Assembly: GCA_003242955.1 (NCBI GenBank)
Contig: QJPH01000394.1
Location: forward strand, 1 to 32,025
Origin: Candidatus Methylumidiphilus alinenensis
GTDB taxonomy: Bacteria; Pseudomonadota; Gammaproteobacteria; Methylococcales; Methylococcaceae
Reading direction: 5' to 3'
DNA length: 32,025 bases
This document shows, in pieces, positions 31,967 through 32,025 of this stretch; position 1 is the first letter of the stretch; each line of letters begins with the position of its first letter. Under the pieces are notes generated by a model that had not been told where the DNA came from, searched no databases, and saw nothing but the letters and a program-made list of their open reading frames with translations. A program made the translations under genes and the position numbers.

Positions 31967-32001
31967 CGTTTTGACGGTCAACAAAAGACGTTGTCAAAAC
32001 G
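31967..32001. repeat. Short hairpin near window end
   Basis: CGTTTTGAC (31967) faces GTTGTCAAAACG (to 32001) with a small bulge. Possibly a terminator or part of a repeat cut by the window; cannot be resolved here. Confidence 0.4.
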
Positions 32002-32025
32002 ACGGAACACGCCTGTTGCGCCCTA

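Noticed and set aside
31792-32025. FMN riboswitch upstream of ribD
   Set aside because: No conserved RFN-element core was seen; the space is taken by MITE copy G and a short hairpin.

Overview
The window reads as a chromosomal segment of a gammaproteobacterium. The housekeeping content supports this: NADPH-type sulfite reductase hemoprotein, a YejF-like double ABC ATPase, a DUF748 envelope protein, and a proteobacterial RibBA with a degenerate cyclohydrolase half. The load of palindromic intergenic repeats would fit a methanotroph or sulfur-oxidiser lineage, but nothing here proves that, so placement below class is a guess. No rRNA, tRNA, CRISPR array or intact transposase was seen.

Layout. 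(1) 1-1220: 3' part of cysI. (2) 1300-4390: accessory island with a hicBA toxin-antitoxin pair, a nuclease-like gene broken by a stop codon, two attC-like integron recombination sites, a VapD-family RNase, an antitoxin-like gene with a nonsense codon near its ancestral start, and a DUF2934 protein. (3) 4392-6498: rhodanese and SulP anion transporter, one overlapping operon, functionally close to cysI. (4) 7002-14375: a six-gene operon for a complex I/hydrogenase-4-like membrane complex. Its large subunit lacks the NiFe cysteines and no polyferredoxin gene is present, so it is an energy-converting-hydrogenase-related (Ehr) complex, not a hydrogenase. A 39-aa membrane peptide gene lies just upstream. 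(5) 15487-18699: a serpin followed by a large protein with a caspase-like His-Gly/Cys arrangement. (6) 19081-24819: DUF748/AsmA-like envelope protein, then the ABC ATPase. (7) 24983-31791: riboflavin genes ribD, ribE and ribBA, all on the minus strand but separated by accessory cassettes. One is an AAA ATPase plus PD-(D/E)xK-like protein, a candidate two-gene defence system. Another is a VapC toxin with its small partner, and the third is a hypothetical gene broken by a palindromic insertion.

The main thread through the window is a ~120-bp inverted-repeat element (MITE-like), found in seven copies. Its ends read TACAGCGTTTTCA outside-in. Five copies place one end within about 20 bp of a start codon (DUF748, yejF, ribBA, the AAA ATPase gene, ribD). 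One copy supplies the last nine codons and the stop of cysI. Read outward, the ends carry a tiny open frame, M-(L)-K-T-L-stop, which in two cases ends exactly on the downstream start codon. A second inserted palindrome, flanked by 9-bp direct repeats, can be subtracted from a gene to restore a plausible original C-terminus. Many other palindromic repeats fill the gene-free stretches.

The strongest candidates for undescribed biology are the MITE ends at start codons, the AAA/nuclease pair inside the rib cluster, the serpin/protease-like pair, and the attC-bearing island. All functional statements come from reading motifs and gene order by eye; no database search was possible.
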